From contig NZ_FOSV01000002.1 of NCBI RefSeq assembly GCF_900114375.1, positions 62,001-126,000 on the forward strand: DNA of 64,000 nucleotides, given 5' to 3'. Shown in pieces: positions 18,858 to 28,274 of this stretch. A program made the translations under genes and the position numbers. This DNA is from Methylorubrum salsuginis (GTDB lineage Bacteria > Pseudomonadota > Alphaproteobacteria > Rhizobiales > Beijerinckiaceae). Each line of letters opens with the position of its first letter. The stretch's first letter is position 1. Below the pieces are notes generated by a model that was not told the DNA's origin, made no database searches, and saw only the letters and a program-made list of their open reading frames with translations.

Positions 18858-20200
18858 GGCCTTTTCGGACGAGGGCGGTGCTGCTCCTGGCCTGCCTGGT
18901 CACCGTCGGCGTGCCGGCGGGGGCGCAGGACAATGCCGACGCGATGCGTCAGGCCCAGGAGGAGCGCGACCGGCGCGCCCAAAGCCTCAAGCAGATCGAG
19001 GACGCGCTGGCCGCCAGCGCCGGCAACCGCGCCGCGCTGGAGGCCGAGATCGCGGCGATCGGCACCGACCGGGCCAAGCTCAGCGCGGCCCTGCTCGATG
19101 CCGGGCGGCAGGCCCAGGCGACCGAGGACCGGCTGAGCCGGCTGGAGGAGCGCCTGCGCTCGCTCACCGACAGCGACGCGGCGATCCGCAAGTCGCTCGA
19201 TTCGCGCCGCGCCGTCATCGCCGAGATCCTGGCCGCGCTCCAGCGGATGGGCCGGCGCCCGCCGCCCGCGGTGCTGGTGCGGCCCGAGGACGTGCTCGCC
19301 GCGATCCGCACCTCCATGCTGCTCGGCGCCGTGGTGCCGGAATTGCGCGGCGAGGCCGAGACCCTGGCGGGCGACCTTTCCGAACTGGTGCGGGTGCGGG
19401 CCCAGATCGCCGCCGACCGCGAGGCGCTCCGAAAGGATCTCGCCGGCTGGGCCGCCGAGCGCCAGCGCCTCGACGCGCTGGTGGCCGCCCGCCGCACCCG
19501 TCAGGTCCAGATCGAGTCCGACCTCACCCAGGAGCGCCGCAGGAGCACCGAACTCGGCACCCAGGCCAAGACCCTGAAGGACCTCGTGGACCGGATGGAG
19601 GGCGAGCTGTCCACCGCCCGCCGCGCCGCCGACGAGGCGAAGGCGGCGGAAGAGCGCGAGCAGCGCAAGACGCAGGAGAAGTTCGCGGCCGCCGGCGCCC
19701 GCGATCCGGCCAAGCTCGCCCCGAAGGTGAAATTCGCGGAGGCCCGCGGCGATCTGCCCAGGCCAGTCAGCGGCACGCTGGTGCGCGGCTTCGGCCAGCC
19801 CGACGGGCAGAACGGCACCACCCGCGGCATCTCGCTGCGGACGCGGCCGAAGGCGGTGGTGTCCGCTCCGGCCGACGGCTGGGTGTCGTTCGCCGGGCCG
19901 TTCCGCTCCTACGGCCGTCTCTTGATCATCAACGCGGGCGACGGCTACTATCTCTTGTTGGCGGGCATGGACCAGATCAACGTCGAAGTCGGTCAGTTCG
20001 TGTTGGCGGGCGAGCCGGTGGCTGCCATGGGCGAGGGCGGCGGCCCGGCGGTGACGCAGGCGAGTGCGTTGCCGGCTGCGTCACAGAGGGACGATGATCG
20101 GAACGATCCCGTCCTGTACGTCGAGTTCAGGAAAGACGGCGGCTCCATCGATCCGGAGCCGTGGTGGGCGAGAAGTTCCAGCGAGAAGGTTCGCGGATAA
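18854..20200 (+). CDS. envC: EnvC-like murein hydrolase activator (degenerate LytM)
   Basis: 448 residues. It has a signal peptide (RAVLLLACLVTVGVPAGAQ), a long coiled coil from about 30 to 260 rich in Ala/Arg/Glu heptads, and a C-terminal M23/LytM domain (about 305-445). The zinc-binding HxxxD and HxH positions of active M23 peptidases are not there: the site reads DGQNGTTRGISL and LLIINAGDGYYLLLAG. It is therefore expected to activate N-acetylmuramoyl-L-alanine amidases at the septum rather than cut peptidoglycan. It overlaps rlmH upstream (ATGA) and shares a base with the ctpA start (TAATG). Confidence 0.9.
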   Translation: MRPFRTRAVLLLACLVTVGVPAGAQDNADAMRQAQEERDRRAQSLKQIEDALAASAGNRAALEAEIAAIGTDRAKLSAALLDAGRQAQATEDRLSRLEERLRSLTDSDAAIRKSLDSRRAVIAEILAALQRMGRRPPPAVLVRPEDVLAAIRTSMLLGAVVPELRGEAETLAGDLSELVRVRAQIAADREALRKDLAGWAAERQRLDALVAARRTRQVQIESDLTQERRRSTELGTQAKTLKDLVDRMEGELSTARRAADEAKAAEEREQRKTQEKFAAAGARDPAKLAPKVKFAEARGDLPRPVSGTLVRGFGQPDGQNGTTRGISLRTRPKAVVSAPADGWVSFAGPFRSYGRLLIINAGDGYYLLLAGMDQINVEVGQFVLAGEPVAAMGEGGGPAVTQASALPAASQRDDDRNDPVLYVEFRKDGGSIDPEPWWARSSSEKVRG

Positions 20201-21522
20201 TGCGCAAAGTGTCCCTCGTGTTGCTCGGCGCCGCCCTCGGGATCGGCGCCTCGGCCCTTTCGACCCAGACGCAGCTGCTCTCGGGCACGAGCGCGGTCGC
20301 GGCCTCCGCCGAGACCTACCGGCAGCTCAGCCTGTTCGGCGACGTCTTCGAGAAGGTGCGGACCGACTACGTCGAGAAGCCCGAGGAGTCGAAGCTCATC
20401 GAGTCGGCTGTAAACGGCATGCTGACCTCGCTCGACCCGCATTCGAGCTACATGGACGCCAAGGCGTTCCGTGACATGCAGACCACCACCAAGGGCGAGT
20501 TCGGGGGCCTCGGCATCGAGGTCACGATGGAGGACGGCCTGATCAAGGTCGTCTCGCCGATCGACGACACCCCGGCCTCCAAGGCGGGGCTCTTGGCCAA
20601 CGACATCATCACTCAGATCGACGACGATCAGGTGCAGGGCCTGACCCTGAACCAGGCGGTCGACAAGATGCGCGGTCCGGTGAACTCGCCGGTGCGCCTC
20701 AAGATCACCCGCAAGGAAGCCAAGGATCCGATCGACGTCACGCTCAACCGCGACATCATCAAGATCCGGCCCGTGCGCTCGAAGGTCGAGGGCGGCGACA
20801 TCGGCTACGTGCGCCTGACCCAGTTCAACGAGCAGACCTTCGACGGCCTCAAGACCGCGATCGACAAGCTCCAGACCGAGATCGGCAACGACAAGCTGAA
20901 AGGTTACGTCGTCGATCTGCGCAACAACCCCGGCGGCCTGCTCGATCAGGCCGTGATGGTCTCCGACGCCTTCCTCGACCGCGGCGAGATCGTCTCGACC
21001 CGCGGGCGCAACCCCGACGAGACCCAGCGCTTCTCGGCCAAGGCCGGCGACCTCGCCAAGGGCAAGCCGATCGTCGTGCTGGTGAACGGCGGCGCGGCCT
21101 CGGCCTCCGAGATCGTGGCCGGCGCCCTGCAGGATCACAAGCGCGCGACCATCATGGGCACGCGCTCCTTCGGCAAGGGCTCGGTGCAGTCGATCATCCC
21201 GCTCGGCGGCCAGGGGGCGCTCCGCCTCACGACCGCGCGCTACTACACTCCGTCCGGCCGCTCGATCCAGGCGAAGGGCATCGAGCCGGATCAGGAGGTG
21301 CTGCAGGACGTGCCCGACGATCTGAAGGGCAAGGACGAGACCAAGGGCGAGGCCGGTCTGAAGGGCCACCTCAAGCAGAAGGATGTCGAGGAGCGCGGCG
21401 GTTCCTCGGCCTACATCCCGCCGGACCCGGCCAAGGACAAGCAGCTCATCGCGGCGGTCGACTTCCTGCACGGCATCCAGAAGGGTGCGGCCAACGTGAC
21501 GAAGCCGGCGACCCAGAACTGA
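20200..21522 (+). CDS. ctpA: Carboxyl-terminal processing protease (S41)
   Basis: Periplasmic serine protease of 440 residues from ATG 20200, with a GAGAAGG ribosome site. Signal peptide/anchor 1-35, PDZ domain about 95-180 (GGLGIEVTMEDG, TPASKAG), and the protease core with VVDLRNNPGGLLDQA (238-251). The catalytic pair is Ser301 in GGAASASEIVAG and Lys326 in SFGKGSVQ, with the 25-residue spacing seen in Prc. CtpA-type enzymes trim lipoproteins and control peptidoglycan hydrolases, consistent with the EnvC gene directly upstream. The translational overlap suggests coordinated dosage. Confidence 0.95.
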   Translation: MRKVSLVLLGAALGIGASALSTQTQLLSGTSAVAASAETYRQLSLFGDVFEKVRTDYVEKPEESKLIESAVNGMLTSLDPHSSYMDAKAFRDMQTTTKGEFGGLGIEVTMEDGLIKVVSPIDDTPASKAGLLANDIITQIDDDQVQGLTLNQAVDKMRGPVNSPVRLKITRKEAKDPIDVTLNRDIIKIRPVRSKVEGGDIGYVRLTQFNEQTFDGLKTAIDKLQTEIGNDKLKGYVVDLRNNPGGLLDQAVMVSDAFLDRGEIVSTRGRNPDETQRFSAKAGDLAKGKPIVVLVNGGAASASEIVAGALQDHKRATIMGTRSFGKGSVQSIIPLGGQGALRLTTARYYTPSGRSIQAKGIEPDQEVLQDVPDDLKGKDETKGEAGLKGHLKQKDVEERGGSSAYIPPDPAKDKQLIAAVDFLHGIQKGAANVTKPATQN

Positions 21523-21557
21523 TTCTTTTGCGACCCGGCGGACCTCGTCCGCCGAAA

Positions 21558-21574
21558 TTAGCGAAGGATTAACC
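21558..21574. promoter_or_regulatory. CtrA-like binding site upstream of yibQ
   Basis: TTAG-N7-TTAACC, one mismatch from the alphaproteobacterial CtrA consensus TTAA-N7-TTAAC. It lies 57 bases before the yibQ start, in the only sizeable spacer (108 bases) of the envC-ctpA-yibQ group. It would link this envelope gene to cell-cycle control. The match is by eye, in a single copy. Confidence 0.4.
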
Positions 21575-21630
21575 ATAGCGGCCCGCAATGACGGTGAAGA
21601 CCGGCGCTGCGGGCCGCTTGCGTTTCGCTT

Positions 21631-22890
21631 GTGTCCGCGCCGGTTGCGTTGGAAAAAACGCCAGAGGCGGAACGGCGGGTGAGCGAGTCGGCCGACGATA
21701 TTCTGACGAAACCCCTCGGGGTCGGCCCCAAGGTCGGCGCGAAGGCGAGCGTCCTGCGTCGGCTGCCGCGCCCGACGGCCGCGCATGCCGTCGGCGGCGC
21801 CTGCCTCGCCCTCGCCCTGCTGGCCGGGGGCGTCGCGCTCACCGGCGATCCGCGCGGCGGCGAGCCCCGCGCCAGCGCCGTCATCGAGCGGCGCGAGCCG
21901 GCGGTCGCGCCGCCTCAACACGTCGCGGAGGCCGCACCGGCAAAGCCGCCGGGCCCGTCCCAATCGGCCCAGGAGGTCGAGCAGGCCTCCGGCGTCAGCG
22001 TGTTTCGCCCGGCCGGGGCGACGGCGCCTGACGCGCCTGTCATCATCCGCGTGCCGAACGCGAGCCAGATCCGCCTCAACCCCGCCCCCGATCCGCGCCT
22101 GACCGAGCGCGGGCGCAACGGCCCGCTGCCGAAAATCGGCGAGGGCAAGGTGCGGCCGCTCGATGTCTATGCCCGCCCGGAGGAGCCGGGCCAGGGCCCG
22201 CGCATCGCCATCCTCGTCTCGGGCCTCGGCATCGGCCAGGCGGCGACGCTCGGCGCCATCGCCCGGCTTCCGGCGGCGGTCAGCCTCGCGCTCTCGCCCT
22301 ACGGCAGCGACCTCGAAAAGACCGCGGCGCGCGCCCGCGAGGCCGGCCACGAGATCCTGGTCCAGCTGCCGATGGAGCCGTTCGACTATCCCGACAGCGA
22401 TCCGGGCCCCCAGACGCTGCTGACAGGCTCGCGTCCGGCGGAGAATCTCGACCGGACGAGCTGGGCGCTGAGCCGGTTTCCCGGCATCGTCGGCGTGGTC
22501 AACCTGATGGGCGCCAAGTTCTCGGGTGAAGCCGGCGCGCTCGATCCGGTGCTGAAGGAGATCGCCGGTCGCGGCCTCGGCTTCATCGACGACGGCACGG
22601 TGACCCGCCCCTTCGTCGCCGGCAAGACCAAGCTCCCGTCCGCCCGTGCCGAAGTGGTGATCGACGCGACCGCCCGGCCCGATGCCATCGACGCCGAACT
22701 CGCCCGTCTCGAAGCGCTCGCCCGCCAGAAGGGCTTCGTGCTCGCCTCCGCGAGCGCCGCCCAGCTGACGATCGACCGCCTGTCGCGCTGGACCCGCGAC
22801 CTCGAAGCCCGCGGCCTCCGGCTGGTGCCGGTGAGCGTTGCCCTGCGCCGGGCTCCGTCCCTGGACAAGCTGACGAGCGCGGCGCCTTAG
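21631..22890 (+). CDS. Divergent polysaccharide deacetylase family protein (YibQ-like)
   Basis: 419 residues from a GTG at 21631. The N-terminal cytoplasmic part is about 50 residues; a hydrophobic segment follows at about 53-70 (HAVGGACLALALLAGG), then a Pro/Ala-rich linker. The DUF610/'divergent polysaccharide deacetylase' domain spans about 190-410 (RIAILVSGLGIGQAAT, HEILVQLPMEPFDYP, NLMGAKFSGEAGAL, GLGFIDDGT). Its order after envC and ctpA is conserved in alphaproteobacteria and points to a peptidoglycan-related role in the periplasm. Standard metal-binding NodB motifs are only partly recognisable, so catalytic activity is uncertain. Confidence 0.88.
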   Translation: MSAPVALEKTPEAERRVSESADDILTKPLGVGPKVGAKASVLRRLPRPTAAHAVGGACLALALLAGGVALTGDPRGGEPRASAVIERREPAVAPPQHVAEAAPAKPPGPSQSAQEVEQASGVSVFRPAGATAPDAPVIIRVPNASQIRLNPAPDPRLTERGRNGPLPKIGEGKVRPLDVYARPEEPGQGPRIAILVSGLGIGQAATLGAIARLPAAVSLALSPYGSDLEKTAARAREAGHEILVQLPMEPFDYPDSDPGPQTLLTGSRPAENLDRTSWALSRFPGIVGVVNLMGAKFSGEAGALDPVLKEIAGRGLGFIDDGTVTRPFVAGKTKLPSARAEVVIDATARPDAIDAELARLEALARQKGFVLASASAAQLTIDRLSRWTRDLEARGLRLVPVSVALRRAPSLDKLTSAAP

Positions 22891-22986
22891 AGGATCGTCC
22901 TGGATCTCGGATCCGGAACGATGCTCTACGTTCTTGGGCCGCATCGTCTTTTTACGAAATCCGGAAACAGTCGTTCGGAACGATGC
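22891..22986. repeat. Repeat family A: copy 3 and a degenerate half-copy
   Basis: 22941-22986 matches the family A element but with weakened inner arms (ACGAAAT / GTTCGGA) while keeping the outer GCATCGTC / ACGATGC ends. Just before it, 22893-22917 also begins GATCGTCC and ends GGAACGATGC, and looks like a shorter relative. From 22987 to 23162 the sequence becomes unusually AT-rich (for example ATATATGTATATAACATAT at 23023-23042). It probably contains the chemoreceptor promoter; no gene is seen there. Confidence 0.65.
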
Positions 22987-23162
22987 TCTCGTGCTGCCTT
23001 TGTAGGCGGAGCTGGCTCGACTAGATATATGTATATAACATATGCTGCATCAATTCGATTCCTATGAGATCTGATCTCGATCTTTTCGAAAAATAATTCG
23101 GGCTCTCGTAACCATTCGGCCGACAGAGTGACGATAGCCGCCGGAGCGAAAATCCGCGGCGG

Positions 23163-24872
23163 ATGGTGTCGCTGGAGCCGGCCGTGTCGTTTCCGAACCT
23201 TTCGATCCGCAACAAGCTGATCGCTTCCTTTGCCTTGCTGACCGGCTTTCTTCTCGGGCTCGGTGTGCTGGGATTGTTCAGCATGGGCGTCCTGCGCGAT
23301 CAGGCGCTCGCGATCGAGCGGAACTGGCTCCCGAGCGTGCGGGCTCTGGCCGAGATCGACACCCTGGCGGCCCGCATGAACGGCGTCATGCTGCGCCACA
23401 CCCAGGCCGTCGAACCGCAGATGCTCGCCGCCATGGAGAAGGATTTCGAGCGCTTCGGTGCCAAGGTGGCCGAGCGTCAGGCCCTCTACGAGACGCTGAT
23501 CGCCTCGCCCGAGGAGCGGGCGCTGTACGAGACCTACCGGCGCGAGCTGGCGACCTTCGAGGCCGAGCGCGCGAAGTTGCTCGACCTGTCGCGCCAGGGG
23601 CTGAAGGCCGAGGCCTTCGCCTATTACGAATCGAAGGGTCTCGCGCCCCGGCGCGCGATGTCGAATGCCCTGGAAAAGCTGGTCGCCTTCAACAACGACG
23701 GTGCCGGCCGCGCCATGGCCGAGGGGGAATCGACGTTCCGGTGGGCCCGCGGCACGGTGTTCGCGGCCGTCGTCCTCGGCTTCCTGCTCTCGGGCGTCCT
23801 CGCCTTCCTGATCGTGCGCGGCATCACGCACGGCATCGCCTCGGTGGTCCGGCCGATGCAGGCGCTCGCCGCGGGCGACCACACGGTGGCGATTCCCCAT
23901 CGCGGCGCCCGCACCGAGATCGGCACCCTCGCCGACGGGGTGCAGGTGTTCAAGGACAGCCTGATCCGCATGCGCCGGCTGGAGGAGGAGACGGCAGCGT
24001 CCCGCGCCGGGGCCGAGGCGCAGCGCAGGGCGGCGACCCGCGAGATGGCCGACCGGTTCGAGCGGGCGGTGGGCGGCATCGTCACCCTGGTTTCCTCCGC
24101 CGCGACCGAGCTTCAGGCGACCGCTCAGGGCATGGCCGGCGCCGCGACCCAGACCGCGAGTCAGTCGGTCAGCGTGGCGGCCGCCGCGAGCCAAGCCGCG
24201 ACCAACGTCAACACCGTCGCGGCGGCGGCGGAGGAACTCGGCGCCTCGGTGCAGGAGATCGGCCGTCAGGTTGGCGGTTCGTCGATGCTGGCCCAGGCCG
24301 CTGTCGGCGAGGCGGCGCGCACGCAAGCGCATGTGCGCGACTTGAGCGACGCGGTGGCCAAGATCGGCGACGTCGTCACCCTGATCACCACCATCGCGGG
24401 CCAGACCAATCTCCTGGCGCTCAACGCCACGATCGAGGCGGCCCGTGCCGGCGAGGCCGGTCGCGGCTTCGCCGTGGTCGCGGCGGAAGTGAAGGAGCTC
24501 GCCAACCAGACCGCGCGGGCGACCGAGGAGATCGCCGGCCAGATCGGCCGCATCCAGGGCACGACGGGCAGCGCGGCGGCGGCGATCGCCGGCATCACCG
24601 GCCGCATCGAGGAGATCAGCGGTGTCGCCGCCTCCATTGCCGCGGCGGTGGAGCAACAGGGGGCGGCGACCCAGGAGATCGTCCGCAACGTCGCCCAGGC
24701 GGCGGCCGGCGCGGGCGAGGTCACCGGCAACATCGCGGGCGTGGCGAGTGCCGCCGAGGAGGCGGGCGTCGCCGCCGATCAGGTGCTGGCCGCCTCGACC
24801 GAGCTTTCGCGGCAATCCGAGCACCTTTCGGGCGAGGTCGCCCGCTTCCTGGCGAGCGTGCGGGCGGCCTGA
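23163..24872 (+). CDS. Methyl-accepting chemotaxis protein
   Basis: 569 residues with classical transmembrane receptor architecture. The first membrane segment is at about 18-40 ([21 protein letters not shown]), and a periplasmic four-helix-bundle ligand domain covers about 45-195. The second membrane segment is at about 198-220, followed by a HAMP domain ([29 protein letters not shown]). The signalling domain has the hairpin tip [36 protein letters not shown]. No CheB/CheR-docking pentapeptide is obvious at the C-terminus ([10 protein letters not shown]). It interrupts the usual yibQ-rppH adjacency and has an AT-rich promoter region, suggesting independent expression and later insertion. Confidence 0.95.
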   Translation: MVSLEPAVSFPNLSIRNKLIASFALLTGFLLGLGVLGLFSMGVLRDQALAIERNWLPSVRALAEIDTLAARMNGVMLRHTQAVEPQMLAAMEKDFERFGAKVAERQALYETLIASPEERALYETYRRELATFEAERAKLLDLSRQGLKAEAFAYYESKGLAPRRAMSNALEKLVAFNNDGAGRAMAEGESTFRWARGTVFAAVVLGFLLSGVLAFLIVRGITHGIASVVRPMQALAAGDHTVAIPHRGARTEIGTLADGVQVFKDSLIRMRRLEEETAASRAGAEAQRRAATREMADRFERAVGGIVTLVSSAATELQATAQGMAGAATQTASQSVSVAAAASQAATNVNTVAAAAEELGASVQEIGRQVGGSSMLAQAAVGEAARTQAHVRDLSDAVAKIGDVVTLITTIAGQTNLLALNATIEAARAGEAGRGFAVVAAEVKELANQTARATEEIAGQIGRIQGTTGSAAAAIAGITGRIEEISGVAASIAAAVEQQGAATQEIVRNVAQAAAGAGEVTGNIAGVASAAEEAGVAADQVLAASTELSRQSEHLSGEVARFLASVRAA

Positions 24873-24938
24873 GGCCCACACGCAACGGTCAGGACGGCGT
24901 TGCCGCTGGCGCGCGCGCCGTCCTATGGTCGCGCCGCC

Positions 24939-25508
24939 ATGACGAACCCGAGCGACGACCTCCTGCACCCGTCCGACGACGGCGCGCTGCCCTACCGGCC
25001 CTGCGTCGGCGTGGCCCTGTTCAACCCGGACGGGCTGGTCTTCGTCGGCCGGCGCAAGTCCGAGGCCGGGCCCGAGCACGTGGCGGACGGCCATGCGTGG
25101 CAGATGCCGCAGGGCGGCATCGACGCGGGCGAGGCGCCGCTCGCCGCGGCCTTGCGCGAACTCCACGAGGAGACCAACGTCCCGGCCGACGCCGTGACCC
25201 TGCTGGCCGAGACCCGCGACTGGCTCGCCTACGATCTCCCGCCCGCGGTGATGAAGCAGGCCTGGAAGGGCCGCTACCGCGGCCAGCGCCAGAAGTGGTT
25301 CGCCTTCGGCCTCACCGGTCGCGAGGACGTGATCGATGTCGAGGCACCGGGCGGCGGTGCTCATAAGGCCGAGTTCGATGCGTGGCGCTGGGAGCGGCTG
25401 GAGGCGCTGCCCGGCCTGATCATCCCGTTCAAGCGGCCGGTCTACGAGGGGGTCGTGGCGGCCTTTTCCGGCCTCGCCGGCTGGCACGCCGCCGGAGCGC
25501 GATCGTGA
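24939..25508 (+). CDS. rppH: RNA pyrophosphohydrolase (Nudix)
   Basis: Removes pyrophosphate from 5'-triphosphorylated mRNA or hydrolyses dinucleoside polyphosphates. 189 residues from ATG 24939. [21 protein letters not shown] and WQMPQGGID are the RppH/NudH signature. The Nudix box G-x5-E-x7-REL-x-EE spans residues 59-81, with Asn80 in place of the usual Gly near its end. The [14 protein letters not shown] stretch that contacts RNA in RppH is present. In alphaproteobacteria this gene normally follows yibQ; here a chemoreceptor lies between. Confidence 0.93.
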   Translation: MTNPSDDLLHPSDDGALPYRPCVGVALFNPDGLVFVGRRKSEAGPEHVADGHAWQMPQGGIDAGEAPLAAALRELHEETNVPADAVTLLAETRDWLAYDLPPAVMKQAWKGRYRGQRQKWFAFGLTGREDVIDVEAPGGGAHKAEFDAWRWERLEALPGLIIPFKRPVYEGVVAAFSGLAGWHAAGARS

Positions 25509-25529
25509 GCCGCGCCAAGCGCTGACACG

Positions 25530-26255
25530 ATGCGCTGGTGGTCGATTCCCCTCCTGGCGGCGCTGGCTTGGCTCGCCTACACCCTGACGCCGTTCTGGTC
25601 GCTCTACGAGCTGGCGCGCGCCGTGCAGGCGGGCGACGTGACCGCCGTCGAGCAGCGGGTCAACTTCCGCACCCTGCGCCTGTCGCTCGCCCGGCAGGTC
25701 TCCGCCACGATCCGGGCCGAGGCCGCCGCCGAGCCCCGCGAGCGCCAGCGCCTGACCGACGCGGCGGCGGCGCTGGCGCTGCCCGTCGCCGAGGCGCTGG
25801 TGACGCCGAAGACCGTGGTCGATCTCCTCGACGACGGCTGGCCGCAGGCGCTCGAGCTACCCGAGGCGACCCAGCGCCACGAGCGCCGGGACGGCCTGCG
25901 CATCCCCGATCTGTCACGGGCGCTGCGCTATTACCTCGCCTCCGACATGCGCGGCTTCCGCTCGGTCGTCATCCCGGTGCCGCCCGACCGCCCGCGCGCC
26001 GAGCAGTTCCGCCTGCGCCTGCGCCTGCACGATTGGGGCTGGCGCATCGTCGAGATCGAACTGTCCGAGGATCTGCGCGGGCGCATCGCCGAGAAGATCG
26101 CCGCCGGAGTCGCCCGTCTGCGCGAGAAGTCGGGGCAAGAGAAGTCGGGGCAAGAGAAGCAGGGGCAAGAGAAGCAGGGGCAAGAGAAGCAAGGGCAAGA
26201 GAAGCAAGGGCATGACAAGGCCGCACCGGAGCCGGTCCCGCCGCGGGCTCGCTGA
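25530..26255 (+). CDS. DUF2939 membrane-anchored protein with a pentapeptide-repeat tail
   Basis: 241 residues. It has an uncleaved N-terminal anchor (WWSIPLLAALAWLAYTLTPFWSLYELARAVQAGD) and then the DUF2939 core: VTAVEQRVNFRTLRLSLARQV, a helical middle, and WGWRIVEIELSEDLRGRIAEKIA. The function of the family is unknown. The last 45 residues contain six near-identical five-residue units, (S/Q)GQEK, giving a charged, probably disordered tail. It starts 21 bases after rppH, so co-transcription is likely. Confidence 0.83.
   Translation: MRWWSIPLLAALAWLAYTLTPFWSLYELARAVQAGDVTAVEQRVNFRTLRLSLARQVSATIRAEAAAEPRERQRLTDAAAALALPVAEALVTPKTVVDLLDDGWPQALELPEATQRHERRDGLRIPDLSRALRYYLASDMRGFRSVVIPVPPDRPRAEQFRLRLRLHDWGWRIVEIELSEDLRGRIAEKIAAGVARLREKSGQEKSGQEKQGQEKQGQEKQGQEKQGHDKAAPEPVPPRAR
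26124..26213 (+). repeat. Six-unit 15-base coding repeat
   Basis: Six head-to-tail 15-base units (GAGAAG followed by TCG, CAG or CAA and GGGCA-type sequence). They occur as three consecutive identical pairs apart from the last base. They encode the GQEK-type pentapeptides in the DUF2939 protein. Copy number is likely to vary among strains without breaking the frame. Confidence 0.9.
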
Positions 26256-26339
26256 CGGGGATGTCACTGGACGAAGGATCGGCGCAACTTAGGTTGGGCT
26301 GGCCGCGTTGAGCGCGGTCTCGCTTCGCGGAGCGCACCC

Positions 26340-28274
26340 TTGAGGGCAGCGTCGGCCACCCCTTCCCAACACGATCCGGGCGACGCGGAGCACGGGCCGG
26401 AGCGACGGCTCGGGGCCGGGCTGCTGCTGGCGACGCTGGGCGTCGTCTACGGCGATATCGGCACGAGCCCGCTCTACGCCTTCAAGGAGGCGGTGCGGGC
26501 GGCCAGCCACGGTCAGCCGCCCTCGGCGGTGGCGGTGACGGGTGCCGTCTCGCTGATCCTGTGGTCGCTGATCCTGATCGTCTCGGTGAAATACGCCGTG
26601 CTGATCCTGCGGGCCGACAACAGGGGCGAGGGCGGCATCGTCGCGATGCTGGCGCTGCTGGGCGCGCGCCACGCCAAGCCCGGCTCGCGGCAAGCCCTGC
26701 TCCTCGTCGTCGGCCTCGTCGGCGCCGCCTTGCTCTACGGCGACGGGGCGATCACCCCCGCGATCTCGGTGCTCTCGGCGGTGGAGGGGCTGAAGGTCGA
26801 TGCCCCCGCCCTCGACCGCTACGTCGTCCCGATCACCCTCGTCATCCTGGTCGGCCTCTTCCTCGTGCAGAGCCGGGGCGCGGCCTTCATCGGGCGCATC
26901 TTCGGGCCGGTGATGCTGGTGTGGTTCGTGGTGCTGGCCGCCCTCGGCATCGGCGGCATCCTCCAGGCGCCGCAGATCCTTCGGGCGATCAATCCGCTGG
27001 CGGCTGTGGAGTTCGTCGGCCATGCCGGGCTCGGCGTCGGCTTCGCCATGCTGGGGGCGGCCTTCCTCGCGGTCACCGGCGGCGAGGCGATGTATGCCGA
27101 TCTCGGCCATTTCGGCGCCAAGGCGATCCGGGCGGCGTGGTTCGGCCTCGTGCTGCCCGCGCTGATGATCCACTATTTCGGCCAGGGGGCGATCCTGCTC
27201 GCCGACCCGTCGGCGGTGGAGAACCCGTTCTACCGGCTCGCGCCGGACTGGGCGCATTACCCGCTGATCGGGCTGGCGACGCTCGCCACCGTCATCGCCT
27301 CGCAGGCGATCATCTCCGGCGTGTTTTCGCTGACCCAGCAATCGGTGCAGCTCGGCTTCCTGCCGCCGATGCGGGTGGTCCACACCGCCCCCGACGAGCG
27401 CGGTCAGATCTATGTGCCCACCGTCAACTGGCTGCTCGCCGCCGCCACCCTCGCGGCGGTCCTGATCTTCCGCTCCTCCGACGCCTTGGCCGGGGCCTAC
27501 GGCATCGCCGTCTCGCTGCTCATGGCGATCACCACCCTGCTCGCCGGGCTGGTCGCCCGCAAATGGGGCTACGCGCTGCCGGCGGTGATCGCGGTCAACG
27601 GATTCTTCCTCCTGATCGACCTGATCTTCCTCTCGGCCAACAGCGTGAAGATCGTCGAGGGCGGCTGGTTTCCCCTGGTTCTCGCCGGCGCGGTCGCGTT
27701 CCTGATGCTGACTTGGCGCAAGGGCAACACATGCATGGAGGATGCGCGGATCAACCAGCGCCCGTCCGAGCCCGCCTTCATCGAGCGCCTGCGCACCGAT
27801 CCGCCGATCACCCTGCCGGGCTGCGCCGCCTTCCTGTCCTCGGCCACCAACGGCATCCCGCTGCCGATGGTGCGGGTGGTGGATCGCCTCGGCGCGCTCC
27901 ACGCCCGCGTCCTCATCGTCACGGCCCTGTTCGAGGAAACCCCGACGGTGCCACCCGGCGAGCGGGCCGAGGTGAGCCAGATCACCCCCGACATCCGCCG
28001 GGTGATCCTGCGCTACGGCTTCATGCAATCGGCCTCGATCCCCGAGGGGCTGCGTTGCGCCGTCTCGTCGGGCAAGCTGCCGGAGGCGTTCACCGAGGAT
28101 CTCACCGTCTTCGTCGGCCACGAGACCATCATCCCGGTCTCGGACCGGCGCGGCATGTCGGACTGGCGCGAGGCCCTGTTCGCGGTGATGCAGAACAGCG
28201 CCGAGCGCACCGGCGCGCATTTCTGCGTGCCGGCCCATCAGGTGATCGAGATCGGGACCGAGATCGAGATTTGA
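26340..28274 (+). CDS. kup: Low-affinity potassium transporter Kup
   Basis: Proton-coupled K+ uptake across the inner membrane. 644 residues from a TTG at 26340, with GGAG seven bases upstream; no ATG or GTG lies closer to the conserved start. LGVVYGDIGTSPLYAF (33-48) is the invariant Kup motif, and GALLYGDGAITPAISVLSAVEGL, IGRIFGPVMLVWF and GVFSLTQQSVQLGFLPPM are further hallmarks. Twelve hydrophobic segments precede a C-terminal cytoplasmic domain of about 170 residues. The organism could hold other kup paralogues outside the window. Confidence 0.96.
   Translation: MRAASATPSQHDPGDAEHGPERRLGAGLLLATLGVVYGDIGTSPLYAFKEAVRAASHGQPPSAVAVTGAVSLILWSLILIVSVKYAVLILRADNRGEGGIVAMLALLGARHAKPGSRQALLLVVGLVGAALLYGDGAITPAISVLSAVEGLKVDAPALDRYVVPITLVILVGLFLVQSRGAAFIGRIFGPVMLVWFVVLAALGIGGILQAPQILRAINPLAAVEFVGHAGLGVGFAMLGAAFLAVTGGEAMYADLGHFGAKAIRAAWFGLVLPALMIHYFGQGAILLADPSAVENPFYRLAPDWAHYPLIGLATLATVIASQAIISGVFSLTQQSVQLGFLPPMRVVHTAPDERGQIYVPTVNWLLAAATLAAVLIFRSSDALAGAYGIAVSLLMAITTLLAGLVARKWGYALPAVIAVNGFFLLIDLIFLSANSVKIVEGGWFPLVLAGAVAFLMLTWRKGNTCMEDARINQRPSEPAFIERLRTDPPITLPGCAAFLSSATNGIPLPMVRVVDRLGALHARVLIVTALFEETPTVPPGERAEVSQITPDIRRVILRYGFMQSASIPEGLRCAVSSGKLPEAFTEDLTVFVGHETIIPVSDRRGMSDWREALFAVMQNSAERTGAHFCVPAHQVIEIGTEIEI

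Noticed and set aside
19993..22944. Long minus-strand open frame across envC, ctpA and yibQ
   Set aside because: The plus strand encodes three recognisable proteins with active-site motifs; the antisense translation has none.
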